This document shows, piece after piece, positions 5,421 to 8,896 of a DNA stretch of 8,896 bases. Position numbers and translations under genes: made by a program. Position 1 is the first letter of the stretch. Each line of letters starts with the position of its first letter. Source of the DNA: Acidimicrobiia bacterium (GTDB lineage: Bacteria > Actinomycetota > Acidimicrobiia > IMCC26256 > BP-133); assembly GCA_025934385.1 (NCBI GenBank), contig JAICYE010000062.1, positions 1 to 8,896 of the forward strand, given 5' to 3'. The notes beneath the pieces are model-generated. The model saw only the letters and a program-made list of their open reading frames with translations, had not been told where the DNA came from and did no database searches.

Positions 5421-5918
5421 CTACATCCGCTTGAGCGAAGCCCAGAAGATGACGTCGGGCTCGTTCGGCGCGTCCGTACCGGGAGGCGAGTTGGCCACGC
5501 CGAGCGACCAGACCTCCTTGCCGCCGTCGACCACCACGAACGTGATCGTGTGCGTGTGGTCGGGCAGGTTGGTGTGATGGTGGTTCGTCCAGTGGGTCAC
5601 GCCATGGCAGTCGGGGCCGATGCTGTAGTCGCCGGCCTCGGTGGCGGACCCCACGTTCCCACCGACGTTCTCGTCGTGATAACCCATGAACTTCCCGGCG
5701 CCGTCGAAGTTCAGCACGCCGACGAAGGCGAGCGGGGCGTGCCCCAGGAACCCCTGCCCGTTGAGCCCGTACGTACCCTTGAGCGACGCCGTGCTGCAAC
5801 CGGCATCGATCGACCCCGCCCCTTGGGCGACCGTGAGCGCCCGCGCCGTCCCCCATCCGACGGGGACCCCGAAGGTGGCGAGCAGCACAACGGCCAGCAC
5901 CAAACGACTCCGCTTCAT
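5421..5918 (-). CDS. Secreted His-rich beta-type protein of unknown function
   Basis: The protein has 165 aa. The start ATG is preceded by GGGGGAGGAC, a strong ribosome-binding site at short spacing. Residues 1-27 form a classical signal peptide (MKRSRLVLAVVLLATFGVPV, then a likely cleavage after ARA). The mature part begins with CSTASLKGTYGLNGQGFLGH and continues with VGVLNFDGAGKFMGYHDENV and AGDYSIGPDCHGV. This SLKGTY / FDG-G / G-Y-x(4)-DC pattern is seen in a family of secreted, probably beta-barrel bacterial proteins of unknown function. C41 and C103 probably form a disulfide. A cluster of His residues (H108, H112-114, H120, H122) stands out and could bind metal. It is followed, in the same orientation, by no other gene; the gene upstream (6013-6417) ends in its own terminator. 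Confidence 0.75.
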   Translation of the reverse strand: MKRSRLVLAVVLLATFGVPVGWGTARALTVAQGAGSIDAGCSTASLKGTYGLNGQGFLGHAPLAFVGVLNFDGAGKFMGYHDENVGGNVGSATEAGDYSIGPDCHGVTHWTNHHHTNLPDHTHTITFVVVDGGKEVWSLGVANSPPGTDAPNEPDVIFWASLKRM

Positions 5919-5969
5919 GTCCTCCCCCTTCGCCGACTGAGAACCAGCTGGCGGCCGCGCCGAAGATGA

Positions 5970-6006
5970 CGAAGGGGCCCGGGGTCCGAAGGCCCCGGCC
6001 CCTTCG
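5970..6006 (-). terminator. Strong hairpin terminator for the 6013-6417 gene
   Basis: CGAAGGGGCC (5970-5979) pairs exactly with GGCCCCTTCG (5997-6006). Inside the loop, GGGG (5981-5984) pairs with CCCC (5993-5996), lengthening the stem. It begins 6 bases past the stop of the minus-strand gene. Only a weak T-rich tail (TCATCTTCG) follows on the minus strand. Confidence 0.7.
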
Positions 6007-6012
6007 GTCCCG

Positions 6013-6417
6013 CTACTTCCACTCGGTGAGGATGGACTCCGTCTTTCCGCTGGCGTCGACCGTGTACTCGAACACGAGGGCGACGCCGTTCAGTCGGGAC
6101 AGGGTGGGTGACTGGCTCTGCGAGTAGATGGCACCCCGGTAGGAGACGCCGCCGTCGGAGGTGAAGTGCCCGACGCCGGAGCCGCGCCAGGTGGCGATCT
6201 CACTGTTGTCGGTGCTCCGCATGATGCCCTGGCCCTCGCCGAAGATGGTGCCGTCCGGCCGGACCGTCGACAGGTAGCTCCCGACGTCGGTCGTGCTGAT
6301 TCCCAGCATCTGGCCCTGCGCCTCGAACGACACCTCCACCTGGGGTGGTCCTTCGCCGGGAAGGACCCGGCGTACGAGTATCTGGCCGCGTTCCTCGCCG
6401 ATCTGTTGTCCAAGCAT
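6013..6417 (-). CDS. Conserved small protein of unknown function (134 aa)
   Basis: The start ATG at 6417 is set by GAGAGGAG ending 5 bases upstream, an excellent ribosome-binding site. The protein starts MLGQQIGEERGQILVRRVLP and continues with VEVSFEAQGQMLG, TDVGSYLSTVRPDGTIFGEG, GSGVGHFTSDGGVSYRGAIY, and ends with RLNGVALVFEYTVDASG and TEWK. It has no signal peptide, no Cys and no membrane helix. The strand/turn-rich pattern suggests an all-beta soluble fold. Similar proteins with the same opening (MLGQ-IGEE-G) and the LNGVA-VFEY ending occur in many actinobacteria and chloroflexi by recall, without assigned function. It is transcribed alone toward a hairpin terminator. The function is unknown. 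Confidence 0.85.
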   Translation of the reverse strand: MLGQQIGEERGQILVRRVLPGEGPPQVEVSFEAQGQMLGISTTDVGSYLSTVRPDGTIFGEGQGIMRSTDNSEIATWRGSGVGHFTSDGGVSYRGAIYSQSQSPTLSRLNGVALVFEYTVDASGKTESILTEWK

Positions 6418-6491
6418 CTTGGCTCCTCTCTCGTCAGGAATGAGCCGGGGGCGACGCTAGGCCCGCCCGGACCATCCGTCCATCGCCGGGA

Positions 6492-6520
6492 CGACAGCCC
6501 GGGTGTCGCCCGCCCGACAC
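6492..6520. promoter_or_regulatory. Overlapping inverted repeats CGACA / TGTCG / CGACAC
   Basis: CGACA (6492-6496), a CCCGGG core and TGTCG (6504-6508) form one imperfect palindrome. The same TGTCG also pairs with CGACA(C) at 6515-6520. It lies in the divergent intergenic region (6418-6710) upstream of the 134-aa protein gene, a position suited to an operator. It is not matched to a known regulator. Confidence 0.3.
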
Positions 6521-6576
6521 TCTCGAAAGTCCAACGGGTTCGCGGGTGTTTGGGGGGATTTCGCCCGGCAGAGCGG

Positions 6577-6590
6577 TGTCATCGGTGACA
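6577..6590. promoter_or_regulatory. Candidate operator TGTCA-N4-TGACA
   Basis: This inverted repeat TGTCATCGGTGACA has 5-bp arms around TCGG. It lies between the divergent genes starting at 6417 (-) and 6711 (+). The two-fold symmetry and location fit a dimeric transcription factor site. No -35/-10 pair is clear beside it, so the role is inferred. Nothing else was seen in this 293-base gap. Confidence 0.35.
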
Positions 6591-6710
6591 GGCCTCGGAC
6601 GTCCACTTCTCGAAGAGGGACTCGGTGCGGACGGGTGGAGGTGCCAGAATGTGGCCACCCGCCGGCCGCGGCCCCCGACCGTGGTTGCCGAGGGAGTGGA
6701 GCGAAGGCTG

Positions 6711-7250
6711 ATGGATGCTGCGACTGCGGGGACACCCCGTACCCCGGGGCACGCCGAAGACGAGCTCGACGACGGCGACCTCGACGACGCCGAACACGGC
6801 CGCTGGGCCCGGCACGTCGAGAGCCTCCAGCGCCGCCGGCGTCTCCGCCGCCGGCTGGCCGCCGTGCTCGCCGTCGGCGGCATCGTCGCCATCATCGTGG
6901 GGCTCAGCTGGCACCCCGGCCGGCACTCCTCGGGCAACGGCCCCGCCTCGGCAACGAACCAGTCCGGGTCCGTCAACGGCTCCGTGACCGACAACACCGC
7001 CAAGCCGGCCACGACCGGCCCCGGCGGCGTCGGGACCAACCCCGTCAAGACCGGCCTCCCGGCCGTTCCCGACGGCGGCCGGGTGCGGACGGGCACGAAG
7101 CAGCAGGGCTGCTTCGACACCATGCGGGAGTACCTCGACGCCTGGGACAAGACCGGCGTGGAGCCCGACCCCTGCTTCACCTCCCAGGCTCCGGCCGGCC
7201 AGCCGCAGCCGAGCGGCGTCGTCCGCAGCTACAACGGCCAGAAGTTCTGA
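6711..7250 (+). CDS. Single-pass membrane protein with extracytoplasmic low-complexity domain, hypothetical (179 aa)
   Basis: The frame is open from 6546, but the upstream part reads as Arg/Pro-rich noise. ATG 6711, with GAAGG just upstream, is the likely start. Residues 1-30 are acidic (EDELDDGDLDDAEHG), residues 31-48 are Arg-rich (QRRRRLRRR), and residues 49-67 form one helix (LAAVLAVGGIVAIIVGLSW). The rest is a Ser/Gly/Thr/Asn/Pro-rich linker, then a small conserved-looking end with C134 and C155 bracketing FDTMREYLDAWDKTG. Charge distribution puts the N-terminus in the cytoplasm and the Cys pair outside, where they could form a disulfide. No family was recognised. It precedes the lipoprotein gene by 69 bases, so both may serve the cell envelope. 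Confidence 0.75.
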   Translation: MDAATAGTPRTPGHAEDELDDGDLDDAEHGRWARHVESLQRRRRLRRRLAAVLAVGGIVAIIVGLSWHPGRHSSGNGPASATNQSGSVNGSVTDNTAKPATTGPGGVGTNPVKTGLPAVPDGGRVRTGTKQQGCFDTMREYLDAWDKTGVEPDPCFTSQAPAGQPQPSGVVRSYNGQKF

Positions 7251-7307
7251 CCGGTTCGACCCCCGGCGGACCGGCCGGATTGCCGCATCCGGGCGCCGAC
7301 CTGCGGG

Positions 7308-7313
7308 TACCGT
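7308..7313 (+). promoter_or_regulatory. Candidate -10 element TACCGT for a leaderless lipoprotein transcript
   Basis: TACCGT fits the actinobacterial TANNNT -10 consensus and ends exactly 6 bases before the lipoprotein ATG. That spacing would start transcription at or next to the start codon. No Shine-Dalgarno site precedes this ATG, which supports a leaderless reading. A TTGCCG at 7280-7285 is too far away (22 bases) for a standard -35. Confidence 0.4.
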
Positions 7314-7319
7314 CGATGC

Positions 7320-7967
7320 ATGGCAACACGTGACGTCTCCCGCCGGGCCCGCGGCCTGCTGATCGGCACCGCCCTCGCCGTGGCCGCCGCCGGCGGGCTC
7401 GCCGCCTGCGGGCATGACAGCGGGCGCACAACGTCGGCCGCCAACGGCCGCCCGGCGGCCGCCCCGACGCAGCCGGCGTCGACGACCCAGGCCGGCGACG
7501 AGCCGTGCACGTTCTCCGGTGCCACCGACGCCCAGGGCGCCGCAGACTCGCCGACCCGGCTGCTGACCGACGTCCGCGTCGGCGTCCACGACTGCTACGA
7601 GCGGGTCACGTTCGCGTTCAAGCCCCGCAGCGGCGAGGCCGCCGGGCCCGTCGCCTGGAAGGCGGCCTACCAGCCCGGCCCCGTCACCGAGGACGGCTCC
7701 GGCCGCACCGTCCCGGTCAAGGGCGGCGCCTTCCTCGTCGTCCGCTTCAGCGCCCAGGGGGCCGACCTCACCAAGGCCGACGCCCCCGACACCTACACCG
7801 GGCCGACGTCGCTGGAGGCGGCCGGCTCCACCCGGATCCAGCAGGTCCGCCGGACCGGCGACTTCGAGGGCGTCCTCACCTGGGTCATCGGCGTCGACAA
7901 GCAGCGACCTTTCCACGTCACCACCCAGGACGACCCGACCAGGGTGGTCGTCGACGTCGGCGGCTAG
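7320..7967 (+). CDS. AMIN-like domain lipoprotein
   Basis: The protein has 215 aa. Residues 1-30 form a lipoprotein signal: RR-containing n-region, hydrophobic core, and lipobox L27-A28-A29-C30, predicting lipidation at Cys30. A Ala/Thr/Pro-rich linker (to about 60) is followed by a beta-rich domain: RLLTDVRVGVHDCYERVTFA, F-to-Y sheet segments, FLVVRFSAQGADL, RIQQVRRTGDFEGVLTWVIG and the ending PTRVVVDVGG. This matches the AMIN-like domain found in actinobacterial exported proteins, thought to bind cell-wall components; no enzymatic activity is expected. Cys63 and Cys92 could form a disulfide. The gene converges with the GNAT gene, and the last 4 bases overlap it. Confidence 0.85.
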   Translation: MATRDVSRRARGLLIGTALAVAAAGGLAACGHDSGRTTSAANGRPAAAPTQPASTTQAGDEPCTFSGATDAQGAADSPTRLLTDVRVGVHDCYERVTFAFKPRSGEAAGPVAWKAAYQPGPVTEDGSGRTVPVKGGAFLVVRFSAQGADLTKADAPDTYTGPTSLEAAGSTRIQQVRRTGDFEGVLTWVIGVDKQRPFHVTTQDDPTRVVVDVGG

Positions 7968-8821
7968 CCGGGGCGGCCGCCGGGCTCCGCCTCGCCGTCC
8001 CCCCGCCGGTACGACCACAGGTGGTCGACGACGGTGAAGCCCTCGGCCAGGTACAGCTCGAGCGCCGGGCGGCGGTCCCGGGCCTTCGGGCCGTCGTGGT
8101 CGACGAAGAGGATGACGTCGGCCACGCCCTCGTCGGCCAGCAGCGACCGGGCGGCCCGCAGCAGCTGGCGGCCGAGACCCTGCCGGCGGTGCTCCGGCTC
8201 GATCTCCAGCCACCAGATCACTCCGAGCCCCGGCGCCGCCAGGCTGAGCTCGGCGCCGCCCACCGCGCCCCCGTCGACCTCGAGCTCCACCCGCACCTCC
8301 GAGCCCCGCCCCCGGCGGCGGAACGGCGTCTCCGGCGGCGGCCCGTCCGCCGACGCGACGAGATAGAGCCACCGGTCCTCGCCGGTGAATCCCCGGGCCA
8401 GCAGCGCGTCGTGAGTGGCCGGCCGGTGCCCCTGCGGCAGCCCCTCGAGGCCGACCGACAGCTCGGTGGCCGTCCAGAAGGCGAAGATCGGGTCGCCCCG
8501 CCGCACGCCCCGCAGCAGCGGCCAGAGGACCGCCTCGACCACTTCGGGGACCTCGCCGGCGTGGAGCCACAGCAGGTAGCGGTCACCGCTTCGCCGCCGG
8601 CCGACGGCCCCCGCCCCGACCAGTGAACCGTCCGGGCCCTCGACACCGACGGTCCGCATGGTGGCCAGCTCCCGCCACCACCAGGGGTCGGTGCTCGATC
8701 GCCCGGCCAGGGCGGTGCGGACCCGTTCCGGCGTGCACGCCGGCTGGCCGGGGAGGCGGTCCCGGTCGACCAGGGCGCACAGGGCCTCGACGTCGTCGGG
8801 ACCCAGCGGGCGGGCCTTCAC
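7964..8821 (-). CDS. GNAT-family N-acetyltransferase with two GNAT-like lobes
   Basis: The protein has 285 aa. The C-terminal half has the acetyl-CoA motif: IWWLEIEPEHRRQGLGRQLL with R212-R213-Q214-G215-L216-G217, followed by LYLAEGFTVVDHLWSYRR (the usual GNAT C-terminal strand). The N-terminal half (residues 1-155) ends ALLARGF-x-WLYLV, the typical end of a GNAT lobe, but lacks an R/Q-x-x-G-x-G/A loop, so it looks like a degenerate duplicated lobe. The acceptor substrate is unknown. The start is GTG 8821, overlapping the TGA of the upstream oxidoreductase gene (GTGA), so translation is probably coupled to it. The stop shares CTAG 7964-7967 with the convergent lipoprotein gene. Confidence 0.85.
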   Translation of the reverse strand: MKARPLGPDDVEALCALVDRDRLPGQPACTPERVRTALAGRSSTDPWWWRELATMRTVGVEGPDGSLVGAGAVGRRRSGDRYLLWLHAGEVPEVVEAVLWPLLRGVRRGDPIFAFWTATELSVGLEGLPQGHRPATHDALLARGFTGEDRWLYLVASADGPPPETPFRRRGRGSEVRVELEVDGGAVGGAELSLAAPGLGVIWWLEIEPEHRRQGLGRQLLRAARSLLADEGVADVILFVDHDGPKARDRRPALELYLAEGFTVVDHLWSYRRGDGEAEPGGRPG

Positions 8822-8896
8822 CGGAGGTCGAGCACGACCTTCCCGAAGGTCCGGTCGGCGGCCACCAGGTCGTAGCCCCGCTCGGCCTCCGCCAGG
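8818..8896 (-). CDS. C-terminal fragment, MDR-family (quinone oxidoreductase/zinc-type alcohol dehydrogenase-like) protein
   Basis: The last 25 codons of a minus-strand gene enter from the right edge: LAEAERGYDLVAADRTFGKVV then LDLR and TGA 8820-8818. The A-E-R-G-Y...-R-x-F-GKVVL-x(n) ending is the typical C-terminus of medium-chain dehydrogenase/reductases such as NADPH:quinone reductases. The cofactor and catalytic regions are outside the window. It overlaps the GNAT start by 4 bases, suggesting one operon. Confidence 0.65.
   Translation of the reverse strand, partial: LAEAERGYDLVAADRTFGKVVLDLR

Noticed and set aside
7251..7266. CCGGTTCGACCCCCGG resembling a tRNA T-arm
   Set aside because: No anticodon arm, D-arm or acceptor stem is present; the upstream bases are the end of a coding region. 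GGTTCGA is common in GC-rich DNA.
6579..8570. A 663-codon minus-strand frame across the exported protein, lipoprotein and GNAT genes
   Set aside because: It spans three genes with good starts, a lipobox, a membrane helix and a GNAT motif. Its translation is Ala/Gly/Arg-rich shadow sequence.
1..8896. CRISPR arrays, phage or transposase genes, toxin-antitoxin pairs, rRNA or tRNA
   Set aside because: No regularly spaced repeats, no recognisable integrase or transposase motif, and no RNA-gene pattern was seen on either strand.

Overview
The window is GC-rich (about 70-75% in the genes) with dense short-spaced genes, GTG/TTG start candidates and actinobacterial-style exported proteins (an AMIN-like lipoprotein and a single-pass protein with an acidic/Arg-rich cytoplasmic N-terminus). 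This points to an actinomycetote, possibly of the Acidimicrobiia type. That placement is inference, because no rRNA or other marker gene is present.

Layout. Positions 1-132 hold the C-terminus of a probable SCP2-like sterol-carrier protein (+). It converges on a ChbG/YdjC-type carbohydrate deacetylase (-, about 145-1011), with a GC-rich hairpin across the junction. Divergent from the deacetylase is a two-gene + strand unit: a YbdK/GCS2-type carboxylate-amine ligase (about 1050-2138) and, 17 bases later, a complete S9-family prolyl-oligopeptidase-like serine peptidase (2156-4018) with an intact Ser474/Asp559/His591 triad.

Positions 4019-5420 form a gene-poor island of about 1.4 kb that is visibly less GC-rich in its first half. 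It contains several tiny ORFs, two of which encode convincing single membrane helices (35 and 54 aa), and a 55-69 aa cationic peptide ORF with good ribosome-binding sites (ending at 5411). It also contains a striking set of inverted repeats: a 14-bp palindrome present twice (4040-4053 and 4961-4974), a 46-bp quasi-palindrome (4903-4948), and a 26-bp perfect palindrome (5057-5082). This island is the most unusual part of the window. Whether it is a structured RNA, a mobile-element remnant or a regulatory/recombination region cannot be settled from the sequence alone.

Positions 5421-6417 carry two minus-strand genes: a secreted His-rich beta-type protein and a conserved small protein of unknown function, which ends in a strong hairpin terminator. 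Divergent from them are an exported single-pass protein (6711-7250) and an AMIN-like lipoprotein (7320-7967). The lipoprotein converges with a two-domain GNAT acetyltransferase (7964-8821, -), the two sharing a CTAG double stop. The GNAT gene is translationally coupled (GTGA overlap) to the end of a zinc-type/quinone-oxidoreductase-like MDR gene that runs off the window.

Most genes look like ordinary metabolism or envelope housekeeping. No phage, CRISPR, toxin-antitoxin or biosynthetic cluster was recognised.
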